DNA of 64,000 bases, taken from positions 276,501-340,500 of the forward strand of contig JALJCO010013652.1 of the NCBI GenBank assembly GCA_023101725.1, written 5' to 3'. Position 1 is the stretch's first letter. Each line of letters opens with the position of its first letter. The translations under genes and the position numbers were made by a program. This document shows positions 11,366 to 38,929 of this stretch, one piece after another. The notes beneath the pieces were generated by a model. It worked only from the letters and a program-made list of their open reading frames with translations. It had not been told where the DNA came from and did no database searches. Source of the stretch: Atherinomorus stipes (Eukaryota > Chordata > Actinopteri > Atheriniformes > Atherinidae).

Positions 11366-13648
11366 CAAGATGATGCCAAATTAGGCTTAAGTGTCAAAAA
11401 CTGCCGCAATTCAGCTTTATCACATTTTTGCTTTGTGCAAAATTACTTTGTAATACACCTTCAAGCTAATTTGTTTAAATCTTTTTTTCCAATTAATTAT
11501 AAAAATCTGCAGAATGTAAAATTGCTTTTTTTCACACCACATTGCAAAATGATTGCACTTCAGCTGTGCTTTGTTTAAAGAAATCCTCAAACCTGACCTT
11601 ACTATGGTATTTCTGTTTATATGCTGAAGGGCTATTCTCTGAGATTAAGTCTCAGTTTTTTCTCTAAAGATGTATTTTCATTAGTTCAAACTTAGAAACA
11701 TATCTGTTAACAATATACTAACACCTACAGCCCGACTCCCTAAAATGTTCAGTTAACATTTTGCTCAAGTCTGCATGAAAACTCAGAAGCATAAAACAAT
11801 GTCATGATTAAGTTATTTCAGTCAAGAATATAAATGATAAAAAAATGTCCTTTTATTGTATCTGAGGTTGATGGAAAACCTTAGAACAAATATCACTCAT
11901 ATTTGCAAGAAACAATTTTTGTCTCACTCTTCCAGTCTTCATATGTTTCCTCTTTAATCTTATTTGACTACTTAGACTAACTTTTTGCCAAAATAAACAA
12001 TAGCTAATGAGGCAACAACAATCGCAGATGCAAGTAACCAGAAAACATCCCTCTGAAGATGGCGCTCCAGTTCCAACATGAGACCCTGTGTGATGTACAG
12101 TACTTTCACATTCTATACTTCAAATACAAGCAGTGTTTCTCAGCATCAAGGAGGAATTACCTAAGAAGGAATGGATCTTTCTCCCTCTAGAAGACTAACA
12201 GCTTTTGGATGGCATATCCTCCACAATGTGGTGACCTCGGTCACAATGATGAGAATCACAGTTCAGTTCCTGAGACATTTATTTGTCACATTTTTTAAAT
12301 AAGTTGTCCATCCAAAATGTCGAGCTGCTCTTTCACAGAATAACATTTCTACTTAAATAACATCAAACTAAGTCCAACTTCAGAATGAGCATAAAAGTGG
12401 CACAAAGTCCAAAAAGCTCTTAATTAAATGACAAATATATGTATACTTCCAGCATTATGCACGGCACTTAATAAAACAACAGTTTTTTCAGAAAATTTCA
12501 AGCATTCACAAACTTTCTTCACAGTACTTTTCAACATTATTTTGTTGTTTATTTTGTTATAGTTACAACATATTTTCCTTTAGAATATAAGAAAATTACA
12601 TCTTCAGTGAATAATAAGATATATAAAGCAAAAGGTACAGCCAGGTGGAAGGAATGGCTTTCTTATTTTAAACCACACTGCTGTTGTAAATAGGAAAATG
12701 CTTTTTGAAAGTCATCAAAGTTTTAAAGCTAGTTTGAGTATAGAGCAAAATGTTAAGCTGATGAATACAAATATGAACTGGGAGGGGGGAAGAGTAAATG
12801 CATATAGTGAAAGTGAGGGAAATAATGAACAATTTCAATATTATTGCAGCCTTCTGTGAAATTACTGTGTAGCGTACAGTTCTGTGCCTCAAGCTTTAAT
12901 GCAGTAGCACCAAATAAATACAAGAAATCACAAATATTTATAATTATAATAAAGCACTGAGTGAAAAACAATCTATCAAATCACTAAAACGATATCAGCC
13001 TTTAAAGTAGTTTTCTTTTCACCATTTCCCAGCGTTTAACAGTCAAAAACATTCAAAGTCTTAAAACTGAGTAAGAAAGCTCAAATAACAGGAACAAAAG
13101 AAGACTGACAAAGATTTATTTACATACTGAGCTGGTGTGTTGTTGTTTTGTGGTGGAAACTCTATAACTAAGTCCTGTTAGAGGTAGTCAGGATGAAAAT
13201 GATCAAATGGGTCTTTGCAAAGGAAATAATGTTCAATGTAAATGTTGATCCAGAAAAAAAGGAGCCTAAAAGTTCACATTTTCCAATGAAAGTTTGAAAA
13301 CTTTTTATTTTAATGGGGGTGCTTCACTGGAATAATGTTGTTGTCTTGTAACACTGCTGGTAAGTTTTATAATGTTTCAACTCAGGAACCTGGAAACCTT
13401 CACTTCAGTCTAAACAGTATCAGGTGTTAAATGAATAACTAGGATTTTGAGCCGAGCTGTCATCAGTAGTCTCAGTACAGGTGTACTGTTTTCCAAACAG
13501 TATTTACTGGAAAAGTTGTAAGAAGAAAGATAGCAACGGCTCAGTTGACCAAAAACTACTATTTTCTGTAGGATCATCAGCTCGTAGTGCCAACCCTCCA
13601 GCTAAAATGCTTTTGGTATGTGAAGTCCTTTCAGATGAGACAGTGTTT

Positions 13649-22950
<9,302 letters not shown>

Positions 22951-23426
22951 GGTTTATGATCTCTGCAACAGTCTGAGTAAAGTCAGGTAACCCAGAGTTT
23001 CACCAGCGTACAACGGAGAGTCCAGAGTGTACGAGAGCATACGGAGCCCAACGGCACAATGACACAGCGGCACTGCTCTGCTCTGATAAGCAGACAGACA
23101 TGAAAAGAAAAGGCCTCTCCTCTGGCCTGACCTTCTCACACCTCCACATTCACACACATGCATCCACAACATACATCCAACCTTTTGCAGGAGTCAGCTC
23201 CATCTCCTGGTTCCCAATGCTTCACCCAGTAACCTCACAATGCAATACTGTAGCATACACATAATTTCTGCACAAAAACATGCGTATTCACTCAAGAAAA
23301 CATTCAGACTCTACTTGATCATTAAATACCAGTAACTGGCGCTGACATTGCAGGAGAAAAATAGTGCAATAATGTGTCATCATTATTTTCTAAGAAAACA
23401 TTCTTAAATGTTGCCATATTGGAAAT

Positions 23427-24080
23427 TCAATTCAATTCAATTCAGTTTTATTTATATAGCCCTTTTCAATAGCCAAAAGATAAACAAAGGGCTTCACAGA
23501 GTAAAATACAACAAAACAGCAGACACAAAACATATAAGGTGCAAATTAAAAGCTGCAGTAAAAGACGGCAGCAGACAGAACATTAGAAGTTAAAGCCCGG
23601 CTGAAAAGGTGCGTCTTCAGCTTAGATTTAAAAAGAACAGGGTCAGTGGTGAGGCGGAGATCTGCAGGCAGAGAGTTCCACAGCCGCGGCCACTGTACGT
23701 TCAGACTAAAAGCGACAAAAGCGGCAAAGACGCCCGAGGCTGGGCGACAAACAGGACAGCTTCCAAAGCAGCAAGATGTTTTTGCCGTGCAGGACGTCTA
23801 GCTCTCATTGACAATGTATTAACTTCCGGCGTCCTTGCCGCTTTAGGTCTGAACATACTGTTAGTCTGGTACGTGGTGTGATGAGAGCAGCTTGGTCTAA
23901 ACTGCGCAGGGCCCGCTCTGCCACCACTCAGAAGTTGGACCACTCAGAAGTTCGGACAGGTAGGGGGGGGCTAGGCCATTAACAGCTCGGAAAGCAAAGA
24001 GCAACAGCTTAAACTCAGTGCGGTAGTGGACTGGGAGCCAGTGTAAGGAGGAGAGGACTGGGGTGATGTGTGCTCATCAT
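23427..24080 (-). mobile_element. Retroelement 3' region, minus strand
   Basis: Begins with an (AATTC)n microsatellite at 23,427-23,444 followed by GTTTTATTTATATAGC, which on the minus strand is the 3' end and tail of a fish non-LTR element. The body contains phrases typical of such repeats (GAGAGTTCCACAGCCGCGG; GGCCATTAACAGCTCGGAAAG). It is interrupted by a smaller element at 23,699-23,854. No reverse transcriptase frame survives. Confidence 0.55.
23699..23854. mobile_element. Nested MITE
   Basis: 156 bp bounded by GTTCAGACTAAAAGCG and its near inverse CGCTTTAGGTCTGAAC; inverted similarity continues inward to GCGGCAAAGACGCC against GGCGTCCTTGCCGC. It splits the surrounding retroelement, so it is the younger insertion. 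No clear target duplication; superfamily unknown. Confidence 0.6.
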
Positions 24081-24537
24081 CAGGCGACAGTGGTAGAGTC
24101 GACGCTGTACATGCTTGTAAGAAAGCAAAAAGTGGACGTACGTATGACAGCTAGAAAGCAACAGCTGTCTCCCATTGGTTTATGAACCATGGTTTTAAAT
24201 TTGGCTTTTCACTTTTCTTTAAGCCAAAAATGGCTGTAATGGGACAAAAGGGTGGAGCTGGATTGGGATGCTTAAAAGCTAATGGGACAAAGTACTTCTC
24301 TGTGAAGCCTAACATCTATTCAGGGTTTTCTTTTTTTTTTCATTTCTTTTTAATCTTTTCTAAATGACGATCAGCGCATTGGTCAGTAAGAGTCAAGAGT
24401 ACCTTCTTGCAGTTACAATGGCTGACAAGAGCGCCACCATACATCCAATCTATACAGGAAGTCTCAAGTGGAAGCTAGTTAAACACCGGCAGCAGTATCT
24501 ATCTGCGGCTTGCAAACAGATGCACGTGGTGTACTCG

Positions 24538-24566
24538 GGTGGTTAGGGGTTAGGGGTTAGGGTTAT
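24538..24566 (+). repeat. Short telomere-like array
   Basis: Reads GTTAGGGGTTAGGGGTTAGGG, i.e. a few TTAGGG/TTAGGGG units. Too short to be a fused telomere; could be slippage or a telomerase repair scar. Confidence 0.6.
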
Positions 24567-27333
24567 ATTTTAGTAAGTTACATGAAGAACGAAGTTCCGC
24601 TTGGGACTCCGGCATGGATTGAATATATGGTGACGTATCGTGACTGCAGTTGGGTCCCTCTCGGAAGAGTAAACAGCTGATGATAGCATGATGAATTGTG
24701 GAAAAAATATACTGACTTTGTACCACTAAAAGGTGCAGGGTGTAAAATTTATTGCCATCAAGAGACAAAACTGTGAACTGCAACTTGCTCACCCTTCACA
24801 TCCAAGGATAACAATAAAACTGACAGCTACAGAAAAGCAGAAAGAGAAACCCTTTACAACGTTTTGTTTTCATCCAATTGAGCAACAATTCAAATATACT
24901 TATAGATACCACACTGCATTTCTGCTGAAGTTGGGAGCAGCCTTTACTGCTCATGGATCACTTATTTTCTTACTTTCATAAGTCACGAATCTCGTACTCA
25001 TGTAATAAATTAATTTACCTTCTTATTGCAATACATTTTTCTTCTATTTTGAAAATATCATGAGATGATCATGGTGAGCTCAACAATGTGTGGTTCAGTT
25101 ATTGGTACCTTATTCCATTCCTTACGCTCATATTTGGGAATGTCCATTTGGGTACACCAAATGGACATTGGCAATCCTTTAATAGTAATCCTTAAGACCG
25201 TTATTACTGATGGTTACAGGTGGTACACAGCCACACACACATTGTACGTGAAGACAGTTCTTCTGGAATTTTTTTTTTCAATAGTTAGACTGTGATCACT
25301 CTCTGGTATTTGCAACTTTGGAAAATTTTCATCTGTTCAGTAATGTAAGAAAAAAAGGTTTGTCATGTCTAAATGCACCAAACTTACTAGTGACAAAATC
25401 CAACATTTATAGTGATAACAAATATATACAATCGACAGACTGACTGGTTGGGTCAACTGATTGAAAGTGGATGCACAAGACATGAAACTCTCACATACCC
25501 TGTTTTGGTCTTCGATTACGGCACGCTGTCAGAAGTAGACAGATCGTTCTGTTTTAACTTGTCTTCCTTGAAGGCACAGCAAAAAAAAAAAAAAAAAAAA
25601 AAAGAGAGATTAATATCACAGGCAATCTACAAAAACTATGATCTAAAATCTTTTTTAATTGGCAGGCTTGTTTTGGAAAAGAAATTCCATCATGAAGTTT
25701 AGACTACGAACAGTCTTACACACCTGTTTTTCCAGGAGGATCCTCACGCCGTCATGTGGATGTCTTCCTCTCCACCATGCTGCTGATAATGAACTAGCAT
25801 TGCCCACACACAGAATCTCCCCTCATCATCCTCACTGTAGACTCCCGTTTAACAAGGCAATGGAACTGGTTGTGCTTTGCTTCCAGCGAGGAGGAGTGCC
25901 CAGGAGGTCTGTGTGGGAGGAGGAGAGGTTAAGGATTCTTCAGGAGAGAAAATGATAATCAAGATAACCCACCTGCTGCCCATCAACACCAATGTAGCAT
26001 GTGTGCAAACAAACCACTTTGTAGGTAGAATTCATTATCAGACAGGCAGCTAAATGGCACATGTAATGGATAAACAACCACTTTGCTTTATTGTGTTTAA
26101 TTCCCTTCATGATTATGGTTTCAATAGTTTGTGTCCTGGAGGCTGGCATTACTCTGTACAAACACACAGCAGTTATTGCTATGACAACATGCATCTGCTC
26201 ATTGTTGAACTCTGGGGAACTTGTGTATTTGTAACCCCGCTGGCATCCAGCTGCCCAGCTTTCCACTCTTACACCCACCCACACATTCACATTCACAAAC
26301 GTTACATTGACATGCAATTACATGCAGAGAAAAAAAAAATCTGCTTCTCATTTATTCATCTTTTTGACACACAAATCCATAGTTTATCACACAGAGCACA
26401 TTGTTAAATGTAAGCTTGCACTGAAACAATGTGCAGTTTTCTAAATTATGGTTTAAAATCATATAAAAAATTATAAGTCTTTGTGTGAATGGGGGTGCAG
26501 ACTTGCTCGTTTACATTTATAAAAGAATTATGCTTTCAATATGTTATAGACTGGCTTTAAAAGTGATCTTTATTTATGTGTTTTATTGTTTCAAATGAAA
26601 AAAATGTCAAACTTAGGCTGAAACTAACAGGGTGTTCAGATATAGTTTAGTGGGCTTGAGCAACACCTGTGCACCAGCATGTTTTCATAGATGGAGCACC
26701 AGAACTTGTAGCCGATGAGCGGTGACTGACCCGCGTGATCATCAGTCTCAACAATGTCTGAAACTATCAAAGGAAACACAGAGAAACTAGAAACTCACAA
26801 ATTTATATATCCCTGGTAGGTTCTTATTCTTGTCTCTGGGATGGATCTGAGGGTGTGGGCTTCCCTCTGGTTCCAATCTGGTGTAGGACCAAAGTGATAG
26901 GAACAGATTGCATCGCCATGGAAACACAATTATCCTGGCATAATGTGGGAGGCATGGATCATGTATGAACCACGATTAGATTGTGTAATTATTCACTTGC
27001 CTGCAGGAAGAAGGTACATATATCTATGAGTTGTCTTGATCTGGTAGAAACTGGGATCTTTCTTCATCTTTTCTACAAGTAGTTGGTCTAAGCCTGAGTG
27101 AATACAGAAATACACCCCGTTAGTATGATAAGTACATAAAAAAGAAATGAATACACCTGAAATAAAAAATAAGAGAAATTTCATGCCATCAAACAAATCA
27201 GATAAGTTTGTGAGCTATGGAAACAAAATGATCACAGCTAATTCTATAATTGGTGCGTGCAGATTAAATGATCACACAGTGGATCTTGTAATGAAGTTAG
27301 ATGCTCATTGCTCCCACTTATAGCTGCCCATTA

Positions 27334-27346
27334 GTTACCTAGCAAC
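27334..27346. promoter_or_regulatory. RFX X-box-like palindrome
   Basis: GTTACCTAGCAAC fits the X-box consensus (GTNRCC, short spacer, RGYAAC) at every position. RFX factors use such sites at ciliary and immune genes. It is far from any start seen here, so it would be a distal element if used at all. Confidence 0.4.
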
Positions 27347-28865
27347 GTGCAATGTGTAAATGTTGGGGTATGGGTGAGAACACACTAAAACTGTGAGTCA
27401 GAGCACTTGCTGACATATTTGTGCAACCACATTATTCTCTTACAACACGGTTTAATAGCATTATGATGTGCAGATAAGTGGAATGAGGCGTGCTTCCCTC
27501 TGTCACTGAAACACACACGCACACACACACACACGGTGTGCTCATCAATTATTTCTCAAAGGCGAGATTTTAGCTCAGCGTTGCCCTAAATCAACTCTGT
27601 ACCATAATGTGACAGGTGTCTTTTTAGACTTTAAACATCAGACAGCAGTAAAATTTGATGCATTTTCTTCTTGATGCAAGCCACCAAGAAGCCTGTAAAG
27701 CCAACTTGATTTAAACAATAAACTGCAAATGCACTTTTTTTTTCAGCATCTTTTAATTATCTTGTGCAAAAACAATACAAATAGTGAGGGTTTATTAGAC
27801 TGGACAGGAATTAACAAAAATATATGCATGAAAAGGAGAAAAAAATGAGAAAACAATGAAAAAAAAAAAGAAGGTAAAAATAGGATTAATGATCACAGTG
27901 ATTCCAGCTTTACTGATCTGAAGTGAGTTAATATGAAGTGTAATAAAAAAAGATTAATTAAATAGAATCAGAGCAATAAACAGGTGGTATTTTAGTTATA
28001 AAATTAATTTAGGAAAGAGTGACAGCTATGACCATAATTGTATCAGCATGATAGTTATAATACATATGGAAAAGAAACACAAAATTATGTTATTTGATAT
28101 TTTTACTCGCAATAATCGATAAAGATTACTGGATTTGGAACCGAAATTGAAACAATGTATCAATAAAGAAAACAAATTGGGATTTAGATTTTATCGGAAG
28201 TGTTGTTGGGTTTTTTGCTGCATCATGAAGGAATTATCATCATTAGTCCAAACTTCAAAAGGTCTGCGATTTGTTCTGAGCCCAGATATTTAAGAGATGA
28301 AAGCACAGATAGCTCTCTGCATCAAAAAGCCTTGGTAAATACAGAAAGGTCAGGGAATAGATTCTCTGCTTTGAAGTGTCAGCTGATTACTTCATAACTG
28401 GCAACATGACGCTATTTTAAGGGCTTGTAAGATATTTTTTAAAAAAGAAAAGAAGAATAAACTTAGCAGAGAGAGAGGGTGACTCTTTGGATGGTATTCC
28501 ATTATTTCTTGATCAACAACAGGCAACATGAACGAATTTGCCAGCAGTCTTTTGAAATAAGAAATATTCAGATTATGTGCAATCAAATGCAAACCCAATA
28601 TTTTGGGTCAGATGTTTTTCTTAATTCATAAATACAGCAGTTAAATTTCTTTATCATATTGTTTCACTCTTACTAATTATGGAGCTCCCAAAAAGGGATC
28701 AGGATCATTGACTCTTTGTTGAAAAAGGTTAAAAAAAAAAAAATAAGAAAAAGAAAGAAAGAAATATCTTTGCTAGGCCTCTAAAATCATTTTAACTGAC
28801 TGGAAAAAAAAATCTGAAATATCAACATTTGGTTAACATCAGTTACTTGTTCTTAGAAAATAGTC

Positions 28866-29068
28866 TTTATGCACAGCTGCAGTACTTCCTGAACTTAGTA
28901 CTGCTCCTTTGTTTCCTGTCTTTCATGACTGGATGAACTGATTAATCCAGGTGTGTCTGGTCTCAGCAAATGGTCAGACACACCTGGTTTAATCAGCTCA
29001 TCCAATCTTGAAAGACAGGAAACAAAGGTGCAGTACTAAGTTCAGGAAGTACTGGAGATGTGCATAAA
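28866..29068. repeat. Large hairpin / foldback element
   Basis: Two 94-base arms (28,866-28,959 and 28,975-29,068) are inverted copies differing at about seven positions, around a 15-base loop. The arms begin TTTATGCACA and end GGTGTGTCTG. A transcript would fold into one long near-perfect stem. A foldback MITE is the likeliest origin; it is long for a typical miRNA precursor. Confidence 0.8.
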
Positions 29069-30384
29069 GCCCATTGGCTGTTTTTGTTTATTTAACATTA
29101 ATGAAGCTTTTTGAAATAAAGATGGTGGTAAGTAACTTCCATAATTGCATAAATCAAATGGTTTGATTGAGTATTTACAAATTACATTATAAAAACACAA
29201 ACCAAAATAAGCCTTTCAGTTCATTTAAAGAAACGATCAGCAAACGAACATATATGTCACTTTTAATGATTCAAAACCAAAATACCATTTAGGATTAGTA
29301 CTAAATCTCAGGTGCACTTAGGACATGCTTTATGATGAAAGGCAGTAAATCACCGGTGTGGTAAACCATACAAAACAAGTTAAAATGAAAATAGATTGTG
29401 TTGTTAAATGTTCATCTAAGGCTGCTGCTGGGATTCAAAGTTATCAATCAACATACACGTTTATTTGGTTTGAGTTACAGTTTTGATTTTCGGTGAGTGT
29501 CAACACACAGCTTCACATTTCACAGTTGCAGCTGATTTGGACTGAGCTGATGTCGCTATGAAATTTTACTGCTACTATACCTAACTATGGAATTTGTCTC
29601 GCTGACTGTGATTAAAAGATCAATATAATGAAACTTAGCGATGTAATACTTGTGTAATCCAAAAACAGGTGCAATGTCTGAGTTATTGTTCATATGAGAT
29701 GCAGTTAGAGCAGAAATTGTGATGTAAAATGTATCAACCCATTATCACAACTGTAATTAAGAGAAAACTAAACAGAAACTGTACCATTATTCAATAAGAG
29801 GAAAAAAAGCAAACAGACACAAATGCTGCATTTCATACCATCTTCCTGCTCTACAATTTGTTAGTTTTCACTTTTGGCATTTGTTTCTGAAATCTAAACA
29901 GCTGAATACTGTTTCTATGTGAGGAAAATGAAAGCTGTGCTTTAAGGATACAGTTGAGAACAAACTTGTTTTCTTGGATTGAACAGTTCATCGGTCAGAC
30001 TTTGGCCAGATAAAGGCAAATGGCATGAAAAACTCGATTAAACAAGCAGTATTTCATGAAACAACTCAAAACTTATCAGTCTGTAGTTGTTCAAAAAACA
30101 GAAAAAGAAAAAAATGCTAAGTATAATGGATGTTTATACATTCTGAAATTCGCTGGTATTTTTAGCTCTCTTAGCTTTCAGAGGTTTTCTGTCTCATTCA
30201 GCCACAGAGATCTCAGTGTCACCTAAACGTTACATGTTGACTTTTGTCTGACAGTATTTTTGCAATCTAAGTAGTAATAAAGACCACAGAGCAACCATCA
30301 TCTGAGTTTGGAAGTGTCTGCATTGTATAAGAAAGAGTTCAGTCCTTGGGTGTTGCATTAGTCTGTTAAGGAGGTGCCACTAGA

Positions 30385-35508
<5,124 letters not shown>

Positions 35509-37520
35509 TGCTTAGCTGTGGTGATGGGGCTAAACTGCGGAGCAACGTGAAACAAATGTAGTTTGAAAAAGTTAAATTGATGCTTTTCTGCGAAGAGAGA
35601 AAGAAAAACTTCACGGTTCTCTACGTGAGTGAGTTCACAGCAGGCTGTTCCCAAGCTCAGAACCAACTGCTTCCCAGATGACGTCAGCTCGTCTGCTACA
35701 AGACGAAGTGTGCGTGCTTTGTTTTACCAAGGCAGCTAGAAAGGGCGGTGTTTAATGGTTGGTCGTTGCCCTGGCGTTTACAAATTGAATTGTTGAAGGG
35801 ACGGTTGATAATCATAGCCTCAGACGGACAAGGATGCGTATGGAGCTTGTGAATGGTGGCCTTATGTGGCCACGTGCACTTAATGACTGAATAGAAAAAA
35901 ATGAAGAACCACTGGACTCACCACTGGAGACTGGAGTTTAATTACGATGTGAGGCAAAACATAATTGACATTAGTATAATGATACAGTCCCCAGGGCTGT
36001 ACACAGAAGATATCAACATGTTCAAACAACAATAATCATAATTATTATTATAATTCTAACAAGAGGGGGAGGAAGAAGAAAATTAAAAAGAGGAATTTGG
36101 GGGTCGAGTTAAATCAATCTGACTTTGTCTGATTACATATAAAATAAAAGTTTATTTTTCCAACATCTGATGTGGTTCACCACCACTAGATGGTAGTCCA
36201 CAGTGAAACACATGTTTTTTATTAGTTTGGTATGCATAGCTCTGACTGACTTGACCACTATAATATAAATGATCTGATCAACTGACAATGACAAATGCAA
36301 CCAGAAAGGGTAGAAAGAAGAATCCTGTGTCCCCTGCTGAGTTGGAGTAGCATGGCCACAGAGTAGAAAAATAATGCTAGGTGCACATTTTTTATTTCAT
36401 TTGTAAGTTATCTTTTATTAACATGCACAGTTCAGTCATAAGGATAAATGTGATATGTCAATTGCTTCATAGTTATTAGTATACGACAAAAGGTACTCAC
36501 AGATACTGGTATTGCCATGACAGAAAAACTATGTCCACAAACTGAATAAAAGTGAATTTGTTGCACTTTTAGATTTCAGCAAGGAAACAAGTCTGACCAG
36601 TATCTGCATTCTCACTCTCCTCCAGCTTCCTGGCAATATTTCTGATAACAGATCTGCATGTGACGCCACAGCATGCACCCATTGTAGCTGATATAAATTA
36701 TGCATGATAAGCTGTATGAAACTTCCTCCTGCTTTTGGGTTCTTCTTTGGAATGTAAAACATTAAGCTAAAGTTTACAAGGCTTACAGGAGAAGCTGGAA
36801 TTAATTAGCTACATTTGCTGCTTCTCTTTTTATTTAGGTAACATTTGAGCATAGCAAAAAAGACTAAGCAATAGTACAGCCAGTCTGGTTATGTTCTAAA
36901 CTATCTATGGTTGATTGAATGAAAATCCTTTTCTGAAACCAAAATCTACTTGGAGGTTTTGTTAGGACCATCAAGTTTCTAAGCATATTATGGATCAATG
37001 AAAACTTTCCCCAAAGTCAGCCATTTCATTCGAAAGGCAACTTTTTTGCTTTTCCTGGTTCAATGCATGGAAACACAGATATTATTCAGTATTCTTCTCC
37101 ATCTTCTTTTCCCTCTATTCTTATTTTTGGATGTACAAACTATTTCCCTTCTTTGGTTTAATTCAGCAGTGTAACAAAGTGCAGGTGAGGAACACAGGTC
37201 ATTGTTTATGAATAAGATTTTCATTTTGGCTTTCTTGTTTAATTGCAAAGCATCTGTGACAGTGTGGAGTCCTGTCACTATGCCTCTGATTGATGATGTG
37301 CCCTGGCTACTTGGCCACAGGAATGTCCCTTTGGCTGAATGGTCAGTGTGCATGGCTGTCACCTGGGAGTCTGGGCATCAAATTCTGCCCAGGCCCTCTA
37401 TTGCATACCTTGCCACACATCTCTTTATATTCGTGGATAAAACAGTGTTTTCACACGTGATGATGATATCAAGCTAAGAAGGTGTGTACATGCAGACTTT
37501 AAAGTTGTGGCCAGGAATTA
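35509..37520. other. tax1bp3 promoter side and spacer
   Basis: 35,509-35,720 holds the tax1bp3 5' leader and a CpG-richer promoter. The rest is AT-rich with no exon I can support, up to the Tc1 element at 37,521. Confidence 0.55.
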
Positions 37521-38926
37521 CAGTCAGGTCCATAAATATTGAGACATTGACACAATTCTCATCTTTTGGGTTCTGTACACCACCACAATCGATTTGAAAT
37601 CGAACCAACAAAATGTGCAGCAGACTTTCAGCTTTAATTTGAGGGTATTTACATCCGAGTTGGGTGAACAGTGTAGGAATTACAATTTTACATGCCTCCC
37701 ACTTGGGGACCAAAAGTAATGGAGCATAGTGAGCAATCATAAACTTTTTGAGACTTGATTGCAGCTTCTTTGCAGACAGTTACAGTCACCAGACGATGGG
37801 TTTTGTCCCCGGTGATTCTCTGCTAGGCCTTTACTGCAACTGTCTTTAGTTCCTGCTTCTTTTCAGAGCATTTCCCTTCAGTTTTGTCTTCATTGAGTAA
37901 AATTCATGCGCAGTTGGATTCAGGTCAGGTGATTTACTTGTCCATTTCATAACATCACTCTTATTTGCCTTAAAAATCTTTAGATTGCGTTTGCAGTATG
38001 CTCCAGGTCATTGCCCATCTGCACGGTGAGGTGCCGACCAATGAGTTCTGAAGCATTTGACTGAATATGAGCAGATAATATTACCAGAAACACTTCAGAA
38101 TTCATCCTTATACTTTAATCAGCAGTCACATCATCAGTAAATGCAAGGGAACCGGTTCCAGTGGCAGCCATAAATACCCACACTATGACACTACCACCAT
38201 GCTTCACCACTGAGGTGGCATGTTTTGGACATTGAGCAGTTCCTTTTCTTCCTTTTCTCTTCCCATCACTCTGGTAAAAGTTTATCTTTGTCTCATCTGT
38301 CCAGGATGCTGCTCCAGAACTGTAAAAGCTTTTTAGATGTTGTTTGGCAAACTCTAATCTGATCTTCCTGTTTCTGAGGCTCGCCAGTGGTTTACATCTT
38401 GTGGTGAACCCTCTGAATTCACTCTGGTGAAGTCTCCTCTTGATTGTTGACTTTGGCACACATACACCGACCTCCTGGAGAGTGGTCTTGATCTGATGTT
38501 GTTGCAATCTCTCTGATGGGTTGGTTTTGATTTTTCAGCCTGATGATGAATGGCTTTGGATCTCATAGAAAGTTGACAGTAAGAGATTCCAAATGCAAAT
38601 GTCACACCAAGAGAAAACCTCAAACCTTTTACCTGCTTAGTTGATGATGATATAACAAAGTATTAACCCACACCTGTCCAGCTCTTGAGTCGATTGTCCC
38701 ATGACTCCCATCACTTTTGGTCCCTTAAAAAGTGGGAGGCACGAATAGAAACTGTTGTAATTCCTACAACCGTTCATCCAATTTGAATGCAAATACCCTC
38801 AAATTAAAGCTAAAAGTCTGTAGTTAAAGCACATTTTATTAGTTTGATTTCAAATCCATTGTGGTGGTGTATAGAACCCAAAAATGAGAATTGTGTTGAT
38901 GTCCCAGTATAAAATAGACCTGACTG
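37521..38926 (-). mobile_element. Tc1-like transposon, degenerate
   Basis: About 1.4 kb flanked by TA on both sides. Ends begin CAGTCAGGTCCATAAATATT on the left, and the inverse of CAGTCAGGTC on the right; similarity between ends extends about 100 bp (for example CACCACCACAAT against ATTGTGGTGGTG). Its broken transposase is on the minus strand. Confidence 0.9.
38115..38623 (-). pseudogene. Tc1 transposase, frameshifted
   Basis: One frame (38,507-38,115) carries the second helix-turn-helix and the start of the catalytic domain, with the first catalytic Asp in SWTDETKINF and the family phrase KHGGSVIVWV. The N-terminal helix-turn-helix is in another frame (38,623 leftward), so there is a frameshift near 38,510, and a stop follows FTDDVTAD. 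The C-terminal part continues leftward only as fragments. It cannot make an active enzyme. Confidence 0.85.
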
Positions 38927-38929
38927 TAA

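Larger units (their letters stand above)
9901..13000. other. Intergenic spacer
   Basis: AT-rich, no recognisable exon. It separates the chemokine (+) from the 3' end of the transporter (-), so the two genes are convergent. Contains a possible solo LTR (10,690-11,195) and a dispersed repeat copy (11,308-11,365). The right part may be 3' untranslated sequence of the transporter. Confidence 0.6.
24570..30384. other. Intergenic spacer with repeats
   Basis: Between the transporter promoter side and the tax1bp3 3' end. No exon I can support. It holds a 26-base palindrome at 25,140-25,165, a (CA)n at about 27,510-27,534, an RFX-type X-box at 27,334, and a large hairpin at 28,866-29,068. The right part (from about 29,459) may be tax1bp3 3' untranslated sequence; a minus-strand AATAAA lies near 29,459-29,466. 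Confidence 0.55.

Noticed and set aside
23609..23943. Open frames on both strands near 23.7 kb
   Set aside because: They lie within the retroelement and nested MITE and resemble no protein.
25659..25955. 98-residue + strand frame as an exon
   Set aside because: No family resemblance, and no matching donor or acceptor partner found nearby.
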